A stretch of DNA of 64,000 nucleotides from Streptomyces sp. ALI-76-A. Its GTDB lineage: Bacteria; Actinomycetota; Actinomycetes; Streptomycetales; Streptomycetaceae. The stretch covers positions 2,170,001 through 2,234,000 of the forward strand of contig NZ_JASVWB010000002.1 in NCBI RefSeq assembly GCF_030287445.1. Reading direction: 5' to 3'. Numbering within the stretch: the stretch's first letter is position 1; each line of letters starts with the position of its first letter. This document shows, piece after piece, positions 1 to 8,998 of the stretch. The notes under the pieces are model-generated. The model had not been told where the DNA came from and made no database searches. It was given only the letters and a program-made list of their open reading frames with translations. The position numbers and the translations under genes are program-made.

Positions 1-1306
1 GGAGGCGCTCGGTCAGGTACTTGCCGAAGATGTCCTTGGCCGCTTCGGCGTCCGGACGCTCGATCTTGATCTTCACGTCGAGCCGGCCGGGCCGCAGGAT
101 GGCGGGGTCGATCATGTCCTCACGGTTGGAGGCACCGATCACGACCACGTTCTGCAGGCCCTCCACGCCGTCGATCTCGGCGAGCAGCTGCGGGACGATC
201 GTGTTCTCGACGTCCGAGCTGACACCCGAGCCTCGGGTGCGGAAGAGGGACTCCATCTCGTCGAAGAAGACGATGACGGGGGTGCCCTCGCTGGCCTTCT
301 CCCGAGCACGCTGGAAGACGAGGCGGATCTGCCGCTCGGTCTCACCGACGTACTTGTTCAGGAGCTCGGGGCCCTTGATGTTGAGGAAGAAGCTCTTGCC
401 GGTGGCCTGGCCGGTGACCTCGGCGACCTTCTTGGCCAGCGAGTTGGCGACGGCCTTGGCGATGAGCGTCTTGCCGCATCCGGGCGGTCCGTACAGGAGG
501 ACGCCCTTGGGCGGGCGCAGTTCGTGCTCCTTGAACAGGTCCGGATACAGGTACGGGAGCTCGACGGCGTCGCGGATGGCCTCGATCTGACCCCCCAGTC
601 CGCCGATCTGCTCGTAGCCGATGTCCGGGACCTCTTCGAGGACGAGTTCCTCGACCTCGCTCTTGGGAACGACCTCGTAGACATAGCCGGAGCGGGGTTC
701 GAGCAGCAGGGCGTCGCCGGGACGGATGGTGATGTCCAGCAGTGGCTCGGCGAGCCGTACCACCCGTTCCTCGTCGGTGTGCCCCACCACAAGGGCGCGC
801 TCGCCGTCCTCGAGGATCTCCTTGAGGGTGACGATGTCGCCGACGCTCTCGTACTCCATGGCCTCGACCACGTTGAGAGCTTCGTTCAGCATGACTTCCT
901 GGCCGCGCCGGAGCCCTTCGAGCTCCACGCTCGGGCTGACGTTCACCCGCAGCTTGCGGCCGCCGGTGAAGATGTCCGCCGTGCCGTCCTCGTTCGCCGT
1001 GAGGAAGACACCGAAGCCGGCCGGCGGCTGTGCGAGCCGGTCGACCTCCTCCTTGAGGGCCACGATCTGGTCGCGGGCCTCACGGAGTGTGTTGGCGAGT
1101 CGCTCGTTCTGGGCGGACACGCCGGCCAGATTGGTCTGCAGCTCGACGATCCGCTCTTCGAGAATCCTCGTGTGTCGCGGAGAGTCGGCGAGCTTGCGTC
1201 GCAGGACGGCGATCTCCTGCTCAAGGTAGGCAATCTGCCCGGCGGGGTCGTCGGACCCTCGTCCCGGGCGGATGCCGCGGTTCATGTCGTCGTCGTGGGC
1301 TGCCAC
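1..1306 (-). CDS. arc: Proteasome-associated AAA ATPase ARC, C-terminus cut by window edge
   Basis: The reverse strand is open from a GTG at 1306 to the left edge (about 435 codons). The N-terminus is a coiled coil (roughly residues 20-75), followed by OB-type beta domains and an AAA module with Walker A GPPGCGKT, Walker [10 protein letters not shown] and the RPGRLD arginine-finger region. This is the ARC/Mpa ring ATPase, which in actinobacteria unfolds pupylated proteins and feeds them to the 20S proteasome. The start is chosen because AGGAGGTGAGG lies just upstream. The rest of the AAA C-terminus lies outside the window. Pup/proteasome genes normally follow downstream, i.e. to the left. Family assignment is secure. 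Confidence 0.96.
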   Translation of the reverse strand, partial: MAAHDDDMNRGIRPGRGSDDPAGQIAYLEQEIAVLRRKLADSPRHTRILEERIVELQTNLAGVSAQNERLANTLREARDQIVALKEEVDRLAQPPAGFGVFLTANEDGTADIFTGGRKLRVNVSPSVELEGLRRGQEVMLNEALNVVEAMEYESVGDIVTLKEILEDGERALVVGHTDEERVVRLAEPLLDITIRPGDALLLEPRSGYVYEVVPKSEVEELVLEEVPDIGYEQIGGLGGQIEAIRDAVELPYLYPDLFKEHELRPPKGVLLYGPPGCGKTLIAKAVANSLAKKVAEVTGQATGKSFFLNIKGPELLNKYVGETERQIRLVFQRAREKASEGTPVIVFFDEMESLFRTRGSGVSSDVENTIVPQLLAEIDGVEGLQNVVVIGASNREDMIDPAILRPGRLDVKIKIERPDAEAAKDIFGKYLTERL

Positions 1307-1548
1307 GGTCCTCACCTCCTCCAAGGGGAGCTGGACGCTTCCAGACCCTACCTGGGTGGGTGTCGATTGAAACCCCTAGATCAAAAGACTGTCGAGGTGT
1401 GTCCGATCTTCACCCTTGCGCTCTCCCTCACGCCAGGGGAATACCCACCGAACATGATTGGGAAGCCGTCGGAGGTAGGGTCGAAGTGTTCAACACCCGC
1501 CGGAGCTGGCCGGATTCCCGGTCGCTCGGCGCATAAACGGCAGGAGAG

Positions 1549-1854
1549 ATGAGCGTGCAGCAGGAGGCCGGGGCCGACCGCGAGGCGCTGGAGGTCTGGA
1601 TCGACCAGGATCTCTGTACCGGTGACGGCATCTGCGCCCAGTACGCGCCAGAGGTGTTCGAGCTGGACATCGACGGACTGGCGTACGTCAAGGGCGCGGA
1701 CGACGCGCTTCTGCAGGACAAGGGCGCCACAACGCCCGTACCGCTTCCGCTTCTCACGGATGTGGTCGACTCCGCGAAGGAGTGTCCGGGGGACTGCATC
1801 CACGTGCGTCGCGTTTCGGACAGAGTCGAGGTCTACGGGCCGGACGCGGAGTGA
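1549..1854 (+). CDS. Small ferredoxin (3Fe-4S/4Fe-4S type)
   Basis: A 101-residue acidic protein. Residues about 15-45 contain LDQDLC-type cluster ligands (CTGDGIC followed by a Pro-rich AQYAPEVFEL segment), and a distal ECPGDCIHV motif near residue 80 supplies the last ligands. This pattern fits single-cluster ferredoxins that deliver electrons to cytochromes P450 and other oxygenases. The ATG is preceded by GGCAGGAGAG. It is divergent from arc with about 240 bp between the starts. No P450 or reductase lies beside it, so its partner cannot be named. From memory, the same ferredoxin sits next to arc in other Streptomyces. Confidence 0.9.
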   Translation: MSVQQEAGADREALEVWIDQDLCTGDGICAQYAPEVFELDIDGLAYVKGADDALLQDKGATTPVPLPLLTDVVDSAKECPGDCIHVRRVSDRVEVYGPDAE

Positions 1855-1949
1855 CCGCACCGGCACCTGGCGTCATTCCTGTCTGATTGCTCACATCCCT
1901 GGTGAGGCCGCTCGGACGGTGCCTTCGGACGGCCCGCTCTCCGGTCCGC

Positions 1950-2528
1950 TCACACGGTCTGCGAGCCGGCGGGGGTCGAACGCACGAACGCGCCGTCCTT
2001 CCATCGCCAGGTCGCGCCGTCCTTGACGTCCGGGCAGCAACTGGGCACGGCGGAGGTCGAGTAGCCGAGGAGCGTGGCGGACACCGCTCCGTCGCGCAGG
2101 GCGAAGTCGGTCACGGTGCGGCGGTCCTTGGGGTCGACCAGCGTCGCGACCACGCGGGGCCTGCCGGTGTCCGCGGCCGCGGTGAGGACGTACACGCCGT
2201 CCGGCGGGGTGCCCATCGGGGCGTCGCAGTGCACCACGGCGACTGTTTCCGGCCAGCCGTCGCCGTCGAGGTCCCCGGACGCCTGCTTCAGCACCAGTTC
2301 CTTCACCGGACCGCATGCGATCGGGAAGTCGACGCCCGCGGGATCGGGGGGCGTGGTGACGGCGGGAGCGGATTTCGTCCGCGGGCCGGCCGCCTGGGCC
2401 GCCGTCGCCGGGTTCGGTTGCAGGACCGAGGACAGGGCCACCACGGCCGCGACCGCCGTCGCGGTGGCGAGCCAGTGGATCGGACGGGTGTGGGTGTGTG
2501 CCAGTTCCGGGACGGCGGATTCCTGCAC
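1950..2528 (-). CDS. Secreted protein with a DGDG calcium-type loop, unknown function
   Basis: About 192 residues from the GTG at 2528, which has AGGAG nine bases upstream. An N-terminal hydrophobic stretch (about residues 15-40, LATATAVAAVVALSS) looks like a signal peptide or membrane anchor, followed by an Ala/Pro/Thr-rich linker. The exported part contains SGDLDGDGWPETV, the Asp-rich loop seen in FG-GAP/EF-hand-like beta-propeller repeats, and a CCP motif late in the chain. Only one such loop is present, so it is not a full propeller. It converges on the ferredoxin gene. Function not recognised. Confidence 0.75.
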   Translation of the reverse strand: MQESAVPELAHTHTRPIHWLATATAVAAVVALSSVLQPNPATAAQAAGPRTKSAPAVTTPPDPAGVDFPIACGPVKELVLKQASGDLDGDGWPETVAVVHCDAPMGTPPDGVYVLTAAADTGRPRVVATLVDPKDRRTVTDFALRDGAVSATLLGYSTSAVPSCCPDVKDGATWRWKDGAFVRSTPAGSQTV

Positions 2529-2660
2529 TAGGAGCGTCTCCTGAGGGCTGTGCCGGTGGGGTGGCCTGCATGGTGCCACACGTCACAGTCGGGAGGAAAC
2601 GGCGGGGGCGCAGTTCCACCCGGCTGAGCTCGCACGGCCTGGTACGGCGTCAACAGGCGT

Positions 2661-2708
2661 ACGCCGTGGCCGGTTTCCCGGGTGTGCGCGGGAAACCGGC
2701 CACGGCGT
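2661..2708 (-). terminator. Hairpin terminator downstream of trmI
   Basis: Perfect 20-bp inverted repeat (2661-2680 with 2689-2708) and an 8-base loop, placed 28 bp past the trmI stop and before the next reverse-strand gene. No U-tract follows, as is usual in Streptomyces. Confidence 0.85.
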
Positions 2709-2736
2709 CGGTACGTTGTCGCGGCACCGGGTCGTC

Positions 2737-3642
2737 TCAGCGGCCGGCGCCGCCGCCGTCGGCGTTGGGGCCGGAGTAGTCCTCGCCGTAGGCGCCCTTG
2801 GCGGGGCGGCGGCGGCGCATGGGAGGCTCGACGCCGTCGGCGAGGCGGCGGGCGGTGAGCAGGAAGCCGGTGTGGCCGATCATCCGGTGGTCCGGGCGGA
2901 CGGCCAGGCCCTCGACGTGCCAGTTGCGGATCATCGACTCCCAGGAGGTCGGCTCGTTGAAGGAGCCGATCTCGCGGATGGACTCGACGGTCCGGGCGAG
3001 CTGCGTGGTGGTCGCCACGTAGCAGCACAGGATGCCGCCGGGCACCAGGGCCTTGGAGACGGCCTCCAGGCACTCCCAGGGGGCGAGCATGTCGAGGATG
3101 ACGCGGTCGACGTCCGTGTCGGACAGGTTGTCCTGGAGGTCCCCCACGGTGAGCTGCCAGGCGGGGTGCGGTCCGCCGAAGTAGCGCTCCACGTTCTGCC
3201 GGGCGATGTCCGCGAAGTCGTCGCGGCGCTCGTAGCTGTGCAGCATGCCCTGGTCGCCGATGGCGCGCAGCAGGAAGCTGCTGAGCGAGCCGGAGCCGAC
3301 GCCCGCCTCCACGACGCGCGCGCCGGGGAAGATGTCGGCGAAGGCGAGGATCTGCCCCGCGTCCTTGGGGTAGACCACGGCGGCGCCGCGGGGCATGGAC
3401 AGGACGTAGTCGGGGAGCAGGGGGCGCAGCGCGAGATAGGCGACGTTCCCGGTGGTGCGGACCACGCTGCCCTCGGGAGCGCCGATCAGCTCGTCGTGCG
3501 GGAAGGAACCCTTGTGGGTGTGGAAGTTCTTCCCGGCTTCGAGCGTGAACGTGTAGTGGCGGCCCTTGGGGTCGGTCAGCTGTACCTGGTCCCCGACCTT
3601 GAAGGGCCCGCGTCGGCGGGCGGCACCGGTCGGTTCGGACAT
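2737..3642 (-). CDS. trmI: tRNA (adenine-58-N1)-methyltransferase TrmI
   Basis: 301 residues. A beta-barrel N-terminal domain (about 1-75) precedes a class I SAM methyltransferase fold with motif I VVEAGVGSGSLS near residue 105, motif ERRDDFA, and motif IV DVDRVILDMLAPW near residue 180. These are the signatures of the homotetrameric TrmI family that methylates A58 in the tRNA T-loop. Length is normal for the family (270-310). The ATG at 3642 is followed by a short polar leader typical of Streptomyces homologues. It lies 38 bp downstream of the protease gene on the same strand and may be cotranscribed with it. Confidence 0.93.
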   Translation of the reverse strand: MSEPTGAARRRGPFKVGDQVQLTDPKGRHYTFTLEAGKNFHTHKGSFPHDELIGAPEGSVVRTTGNVAYLALRPLLPDYVLSMPRGAAVVYPKDAGQILAFADIFPGARVVEAGVGSGSLSSFLLRAIGDQGMLHSYERRDDFADIARQNVERYFGGPHPAWQLTVGDLQDNLSDTDVDRVILDMLAPWECLEAVSKALVPGGILCCYVATTTQLARTVESIREIGSFNEPTSWESMIRNWHVEGLAVRPDHRMIGHTGFLLTARRLADGVEPPMRRRRPAKGAYGEDYSGPNADGGGAGR

Positions 3643-3680
3643 GTGACCAGCCTACCGGTCCCGGCGCGGGCCTCGGACCA

Positions 3681-5378
3681 CTAGGAGGGCCTGGCCATGG
3701 CCTTCACGAAGGCGCGCTCCACGTCGGCCGCCGACAGCACGCCGTAGATCTCGCCGGTCTCCTCGACGACGAGGTACTCGGTGGCGGGGGTGGCGCGCAG
3801 GGCGTCCAGGAGGTCCTCCCCGGCCAGTTCCGCGGAGACGCGCATGCCCTCGGTGAGGTCCTGGGCGAGGCCGCTGACCGCGACCCAGGGGCGGCGGTGT
3901 TCGGGTACGCCGACGATGGCGGCCTCGCGGACGAGGGAGAGCGGGTGGCCGTCGGCGTCGACGACGACCAGGGCGCGGGCGCCGGCGGCGTTGGCGCGGC
4001 GCAGTGCCTCGGAGAGGGGGGTGTCGGTCTCGACGGGGACGGCGCGGCGGGTGAGGGTGCGGGCGCGCAGCTCGGGCAGGTGTTCGCGCAGCCGGGCCAT
4101 GCGCAGGCTGTTGCCGGCGCCGGTCCAGATGATGGCGGCGAGGATGGCGGCGAGCAGGGCGTCCATGACGGTGTCCATGCCGACGTTGTCCTCGGCGTTG
4201 GAGCCGAGCGCGCCGGACTGGGTGAGCAGCGGCAGGCCGATCAGGACGCAGACGGCGAGGGCCCGGCCGATCCAGGCCGCGGCGACGGTGCCGGTCATGG
4301 GCCTGCCGGTGATCTTCCAGACGATCGCGCGGAGCATCCGGCCGCCGTCGAGGGGCAGGCCGGGCAGGAGGTTGAAGGCGGCGACGATCAGGTTGGAGAT
4401 CATCAGGCCGGCCAGCAGGACGCCGGGGACGGTGCCGGGCTCGACGGGCTGCAGGGCGAGGTAGAAGAGGCCGGAGAGGACGAGGGAGAGCAGGGGGCCG
4501 ACGAAGGCCAGCCAGAACTCCCGGCCCGGGGTCTCGGCCTCCTTCTCGATCTCGGAGACGCCGCCGAAGAACTGGAGCTGGATGCGGCGGACCGGGAGCT
4601 TGAAGCGCAGGGCGGCGACCGTGTGGGCCAGTTCGTGGACGAGGACGGAGGCGTAGAAGGCGACCGCGAAGAAGAGTGAGACGAGGTAGCGGGCGGCGCC
4701 GAGTTCGGGCAGCACGCGGTCCAGTTGGCCGCCGAACACCCAGGTGATCAGGGCGGCGACGAGGAACCAGCTGGGCGCGACGTACACGGGCACGCCGAAC
4801 GGCCGCCCCATCAGCAGCCCGCCTCCGGGGCCCCGCTCGCGCCGGGGCGGGCGGCCCTTGGTGACGCCGGCGTGGGCGAAGGGCCGGTCGGTGCCGTGCG
4901 CCGACGTGTCCGGGCGGTCGGTGTGGGCGGGCGGCACGTCCTGACCGGGTGCGGCATCGGGGGTCACGGGGCCGTCGGGTGCCGCGGGGCCGCCGCTGCT
5001 TGTGGGGTGTCGGGGTGCCGGGGACGGGCCGGCCTGGGGTGCACGGGCGTTGCCGTTGTCTCCGGCGGCCTGCCCGGCGGCTTCGTCTCCGGGGGCTTCG
5101 TCTCCGGGGCCCTCACTTCTCGGCGTCTCACCGGCGGCCGCCTCACCGCCGGCCGCCGTGTTCCCGTTTCCGGGTGGCTCGTCGGGCGGGGTGTCACCGG
5201 GGAGGTCCGGGCGCCGTACGACCATGGTCGGCTCGTCGACGGGGGAAGCGTCGTCGGTGTCCTGAGGGGGCGGGCCGGGGCGCTGGGGGGCGGTGGCCGG
5301 GGTCGCAGGTGCTGCGGGGCGCTCGGTCGGCTCGTCGTTGCCGGACCGCGGCTGCCCGCTCCCGCCGCTCTCGTCCAC
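3681..5378 (-). CDS. Site-2-type (M50) membrane metalloprotease with C-terminal CBS domains
   Basis: 565 residues from a GTG at 5378 with GAGGGGAC upstream. Residues 1-180 are a low-complexity Pro/Thr/Glu/Ala tail, probably cytosolic and disordered. From about residue 190 there are several membrane segments carrying the zinc motif HELAHT (about residue 245) and the second motif NLLPGLPLDGGRML (about residue 340). About residues 430-560 form a CBS pair (ETDTPLSEALR, TEYLVVEETGEIYGVL), which may sense an adenine nucleotide. The family cleaves substrates within the membrane. Its substrate here is unknown. The same frame stays open another 1.1 kb upstream, but that part is antisense to the RecB-like gene. 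Confidence 0.9.
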   Translation of the reverse strand: MDESGGSGQPRSGNDEPTERPAAPATPATAPQRPGPPPQDTDDASPVDEPTMVVRRPDLPGDTPPDEPPGNGNTAAGGEAAAGETPRSEGPGDEAPGDEAAGQAAGDNGNARAPQAGPSPAPRHPTSSGGPAAPDGPVTPDAAPGQDVPPAHTDRPDTSAHGTDRPFAHAGVTKGRPPRRERGPGGGLLMGRPFGVPVYVAPSWFLVAALITWVFGGQLDRVLPELGAARYLVSLFFAVAFYASVLVHELAHTVAALRFKLPVRRIQLQFFGGVSEIEKEAETPGREFWLAFVGPLLSLVLSGLFYLALQPVEPGTVPGVLLAGLMISNLIVAAFNLLPGLPLDGGRMLRAIVWKITGRPMTGTVAAAWIGRALAVCVLIGLPLLTQSGALGSNAEDNVGMDTVMDALLAAILAAIIWTGAGNSLRMARLREHLPELRARTLTRRAVPVETDTPLSEALRRANAAGARALVVVDADGHPLSLVREAAIVGVPEHRRPWVAVSGLAQDLTEGMRVSAELAGEDLLDALRATPATEYLVVEETGEIYGVLSAADVERAFVKAMARPS

Positions 5379-5552
5379 GGTGTCCCCTCGTTCGAAGCGT
5401 CTCCCGCGCCTGCCGGGCGGGAGGGTCTCGGGTCGATGGTATGCGGCCGTCGCGTCGCGTTCCGCCCCGGCACCCCTGTGTTCAGCGGGTCGTGGCGCCG
5501 GTCCCGACCGTGGCCGGGTCACTGTCAGTGGCGGGCCGTATGGTCTGTGGTC

Positions 5553-6575
5553 ATGGAGACGAGCAGCGAGGGCGGCGGGGAGACGGCCGGCCCGGGGACC
5601 GCGCAGGCGGATCCGCCGGCCCCGGCCGAGATGACGGCGGCGGTGGAGACGGCGACGGCGGACCCGTCGGCGGCGGTGGAGACGGCGAGGGCGGCGGGTC
5701 GGGTGACCGCGGCCGGTCGCCCCGCCATAGCACCGGCCTCCCTGTCCCCCTCGCGTGCCAGCGACTTCATGCAGTGCCCGCTGCTGTACCGGTTCCGGGT
5801 GATCGACCGGCTGCCCGAGAAGCCGAGCGAGGCGGCGACCCGGGGCACCCTGGTGCACGCGGTCCTGGAGCGGCTCTTCGACGCCCCGGCCGCCGAGCGG
5901 ACCGTTCCCCGCGCCAGGGCGCTCGTCCCCGGTCAGTGGGACCGGCTGCGGGAGTCCCGGCCGGAGGTGGTCGAGCTGTTCGCCGACGATCCGGAGGGCG
6001 AGCGGCTGGCGCGCTGGCTGGGTGAGGCCGAGCAGCTGGTGGAGCGCTGGTTCACGCTGGAGGACCCCACCCGGCTGGAGCCGGTCGAGCGGGAGCTGTT
6101 CATCGAGACGGAGCTGGACTCGGGGCTGAGGCTGCGCGGGATCATCGACCGGGTCGACGTGGCACCCACCGGGGAGGTGCGGATCGTCGACTACAAGACG
6201 GGCAAGGCGCCCCGGCCCGAGTACGCCGAGGGCGCGCTGTTCCAGATGAAGTTCTACGCCCTGGTGGTGTGGCGGCTGAAGAACGTGGTCCCGCGCCGGC
6301 TGCAGCTCGTGTATCTCGGCAGCGGTGACGTCCTGACGTACGACCCCGTGGTCGCCGACCTGGAGCGCGTCGAGCGCAAGCTGCACGCGCTGTGGGAGGC
6401 GATCCGGCAGGCCACGGAGAGCGGTGACTGGCGGCCCCGCCCGACCAAGCTGTGCGGCTGGTGCGACCATCAGGCGCACTGCCCGGAGTTCGGCGGTACT
6501 CCCCCGCCCTATCCGCTCGCGGTCGGGGCGGCGGAGTCCGGCGGTGACCCGCAGGGCAGAATGGGGCCGGACTAG
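5553..6575 (+). CDS. RecB-family PD-(D/E)XK nuclease with Fe-S cysteine cluster
   Basis: 340 residues. After an Ala/Glu-rich N-terminus the core begins at SPSRASDFMQCPLLYRFR (Cys about 74). The nuclease core is visible as GIIDRVDVAP (about 195) and VDYKTGK (about 211), the D...(D/E)XK catalytic residues. LCGWCDHQAHC near residue 300 supplies three cysteines that, with Cys74, fit the 4Fe-4S clamp of AddB/Cas4-type nucleases. There is no helicase domain and no CRISPR nearby, so it is a stand-alone RecB-like exonuclease of unknown pathway. It ends 15 bp before the response regulator, so the two probably share a transcript. Confidence 0.88.
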   Translation: METSSEGGGETAGPGTAQADPPAPAEMTAAVETATADPSAAVETARAAGRVTAAGRPAIAPASLSPSRASDFMQCPLLYRFRVIDRLPEKPSEAATRGTLVHAVLERLFDAPAAERTVPRARALVPGQWDRLRESRPEVVELFADDPEGERLARWLGEAEQLVERWFTLEDPTRLEPVERELFIETELDSGLRLRGIIDRVDVAPTGEVRIVDYKTGKAPRPEYAEGALFQMKFYALVVWRLKNVVPRRLQLVYLGSGDVLTYDPVVADLERVERKLHALWEAIRQATESGDWRPRPTKLCGWCDHQAHCPEFGGTPPPYPLAVGAAESGGDPQGRMGPD

Positions 6576-6590
6576 CCGAAGGAGACTTAC

Positions 6591-7262
6591 GTGGCCATCC
6601 GCGTCCTACTGGTCGACGACCAGCCGCTGCTGCGTACCGGGTTCCGGATGATTCTGGAGGCCGAGCAGGACATCGCGGTCGTCGGCGAGGCCGGAGACGG
6701 CCTTCAGGCCCTGGACCAGGTGCGGGCGTTGCAGCCCGACGTGGTGCTGATGGACATCCGTATGCCGCGGATGGACGGTGTGGAGGCGACCCGGCAGATC
6801 ACCGGACCGGGGCGGGACGGCCCGGCCAAGGTGCTGGTGCTCACCACCTTCGACCTCGACGAGTACGTGGTGGAGGCCCTGCGGGCGGGTGCCAGCGGTT
6901 TCCTGCTGAAGGACGCGCCGGCCAATGAGCTGGTGCAGGCCATCCGGGTGGTGGCCGCCGGTGAGGCGATGCTGGCGCCGAGCATCACGCGCCGGCTGCT
7001 CGACAAGTACGCCACGCATCTGCCGTCCGGTGACGAACCGGTGCCGGACACCCTGCACACGCTGACCGACCGCGAGGTGGAGGTGCTGAAGCTGGTGGCC
7101 CGCGGACTGTCGAACGCCGAGATCGCCGCCGATCTGTTCGTCAGCGAGACCACCGTCAAGACGCACGTCGGCCACGTTCTGACCAAGCTGGGGCTGCGCG
7201 ACCGGGTACAGGCCGCGGTGTACGCGTACGAGAGCGGTCTGGTGCGTCCCGGCGCTCAGTGA
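6591..7262 (+). CDS. NarL/LuxR-family response regulator, orphan
   Basis: 223 residues. The receiver domain (1-120) has the acidic pocket VDD near residue 8, the phospho-acceptor Asp in VVLMDIRMPRMDG (about residue 54), and the Thr and Lys of the switch (VLTTFD, LLKDAP). The C-terminal LuxR helix-turn-helix reads LTDREVEVLKLVARGLSNAEIA. The start is a GTG preceded by GAAGGAGACTTAC. No histidine kinase gene adjoins it in this window, so it is an orphan. Its closest partner is the RecB-like nuclease 15 bp upstream. DNA target and signal are unknown. Confidence 0.93.
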   Translation: MAIRVLLVDDQPLLRTGFRMILEAEQDIAVVGEAGDGLQALDQVRALQPDVVLMDIRMPRMDGVEATRQITGPGRDGPAKVLVLTTFDLDEYVVEALRAGASGFLLKDAPANELVQAIRVVAAGEAMLAPSITRRLLDKYATHLPSGDEPVPDTLHTLTDREVEVLKLVARGLSNAEIAADLFVSETTVKTHVGHVLTKLGLRDRVQAAVYAYESGLVRPGAQ

Positions 7263-7293
7263 GCCGTCGGCGGTGCGCGTGAGCGGTGCTACG

Positions 7294-7333
7294 ACATGGA
7301 GGGCGTCCCTGTCCGCGGGGGCGCCCTCCATGT
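7294..7333. terminator. Bidirectional hairpin between convergent genes
   Basis: Perfect 12-bp stem (7294-7305 with 7322-7333) in the gap between the response regulator stop and the stop of the reverse-strand binding protein, so it can serve both units. Confidence 0.8.
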
Positions 7334-7348
7334 GCGTACGGCGGTCCG

Positions 7349-8926
7349 TCAGCTCTTGCTGAGTTCCCAGAACCGGAAGACGGTCGAGGCGTCGAGGCAG
7401 TACTCGAGCCCGTAGACGCCCTCCCGCGTGACGGCGTACTGCTTGGCCTGCCAGAGGGGGAGCATGGGCACGTCGTCGGCGACGATGTCCTGGAGCTTGC
7501 CGTAGTCGGCCTCGGTCGCGGCGCGGTCGCTCTCGGCGGCGGTCCGCGGGATGAGCGCGCCGGTGATCGTGCGGTTGCTGTAGTTGTTGCCGAGCACGTT
7601 GCCCTTGCCGAAGAAGGGGGCGGTGAAGTTGTCCGGGTCCGGGTAGTCGGGGACCCAGCCCTTCACGTAGACGCCGTACGTGCCGGCCTCGATGTCCTTC
7701 TCGTACTGGCCGAAGGCCACGGACCGCACCTCGGCGTCGAACAGGCCGCTCGCGTCGAGCTGGCCGGCGATCTTCGTCATGAGGGCGTCGGTGGCCGGGC
7801 CGTAGCGGGAGGGGGTGGACCAGAGGGTCAGCTTCACCTTGCCGGTGATGCCGTCGGCCTGGAGGGCTTCGGCGGCCGCGGCCCTGGAGGGGCGGGCGCC
7901 GTAGGTGTCGAAGAAGGCCGTGTTGTGGCCGGCGACACCGGCCGGGATGATCGAGTAGAGCGGGGTGGCCGTGCCCTGGTAGACCTCGTCGATGAGGGCG
8001 TCGCGGTCGATCAGGTGGGCCATGGCCTTGCGCACGCCGGGCTGTCCGGCGATCGGGTCGTCCATGTTGAAGACCAGGTGCAGGACCTCGGCGCTGGAGC
8101 CCTCGACGAGTTCGACGCCGGTGTCGTCGCCCTTCTCGATGTCCGCGATGTCGCCCGCGCCGAGCCCGCGGTAGGCGATGTCGACCTCGTTGTCGACGAG
8201 GGCCCGCCTGAGCGCGGACTGGTCGCCGTGGAACAGCCTCAGGGTCACGCCGGAGTTCTGCACGTCGGCGGTGCCCCGGTAGTTCTCGTTGACGGAGAAG
8301 ACGGCCTCGTCCTCGCTGAAGGACTCCAGCGTGTAGGGGCCGGAGCCGACCGCCTCACCGTCCTCGCGGAGCCCGTCGGCGTCGTACTGCCGGTGGTCGA
8401 CGATGGAGCCGGCACCCGAGGCGATCTTGCTGGGGAAGGTGGCGTCGGGCGTGTCGAGGTGGAAGACCACCGTCTTCTCGTCCGGCGTCTCGACCCTGTC
8501 GAGCATCGGGAACATGATCGCGGGACCGGTGGGGTGGTTGATCTTCAGCAGGCGGTCGAAGGAGAACTTGACGTCCTTCGAGGTGAGCGCGTCGCCGTTG
8601 CTGAACTTCAGGCCGTCCTTCAGGGTGCACCGGTAGACCTGGGTCCGGGTGTCCGTGAAGGCGCAGGTCTCGGCGGCCTCCGGCTGCGGTTCGGTGCCCC
8701 CCTTGGGGAAGCTGAGCAGCGACTGGAAGACGTTGTTGAACAGCAGCCAGGAGCCGGGGTCGTAGCCGGAGGCGGGGTCGGTGGCCAGGACGTCGTCGGA
8801 CATCCCCATGACCACGGACGAGTCGCTGCTCCCTGGGCCCCCGGTCTGGGTTCCGCAGGCGGTCAACAGGCCGGAGGCCAGCCCTGCCACGAGGGGCAGG
8901 ACCGGCCACGGGTTACGCAGGTTCAC
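7349..8926 (-). CDS. Solute-binding lipoprotein of a peptide-type ABC transporter (copy 1)
   Basis: 525 residues. The signal peptide ends in a lipobox, GLLTAC, so the protein should be lipid-anchored outside the membrane. The mature part has the SBP_bac_5 layout: DDVLATDPASGYDPGSW near the N-terminus, CTLKDGLKFSNGDALTSKDVKFSFDR near residue 110, and LPLWQAKQYAV near the end. The family binds oligopeptides, nickel chelates or sugars. The ligand cannot be told from sequence. It is clearly paralogous to the gene upstream (same blocks, for example DIVADDVPMLPLWQ vs DIVADDVPVLPLWQ), 72 bp away. No permease or ATPase gene is adjacent. Confidence 0.92.
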   Translation of the reverse strand: MNLRNPWPVLPLVAGLASGLLTACGTQTGGPGSSDSSVVMGMSDDVLATDPASGYDPGSWLLFNNVFQSLLSFPKGGTEPQPEAAETCAFTDTRTQVYRCTLKDGLKFSNGDALTSKDVKFSFDRLLKINHPTGPAIMFPMLDRVETPDEKTVVFHLDTPDATFPSKIASGAGSIVDHRQYDADGLREDGEAVGSGPYTLESFSEDEAVFSVNENYRGTADVQNSGVTLRLFHGDQSALRRALVDNEVDIAYRGLGAGDIADIEKGDDTGVELVEGSSAEVLHLVFNMDDPIAGQPGVRKAMAHLIDRDALIDEVYQGTATPLYSIIPAGVAGHNTAFFDTYGARPSRAAAAEALQADGITGKVKLTLWSTPSRYGPATDALMTKIAGQLDASGLFDAEVRSVAFGQYEKDIEAGTYGVYVKGWVPDYPDPDNFTAPFFGKGNVLGNNYSNRTITGALIPRTAAESDRAATEADYGKLQDIVADDVPMLPLWQAKQYAVTREGVYGLEYCLDASTVFRFWELSKS

Positions 8927-8957
8927 GTGCAGGTGCCTTGTCGTCGGTGTGCGGGTT

Positions 8958-8984
8958 CCCGGGGTCGTTCCTCCGGACCCCGGG
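8958..8984 (-). terminator. Small hairpin between the two binding-protein genes
   Basis: 9-bp perfect stem (8958-8966 with 8976-8984), 15 bp past the stop of copy 2 and 32 bp before the start of copy 1. It may cause partial termination or stabilise the upstream message. Confidence 0.6.
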
Positions 8985-8998
8985 CACGGGAGACTGCG

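Noticed and set aside
5379..6479. N-terminal extension of the M50 protease frame
   Set aside because: The extension is antisense to the RecB-like nuclease; the GTG at 5378 has a ribosome site.
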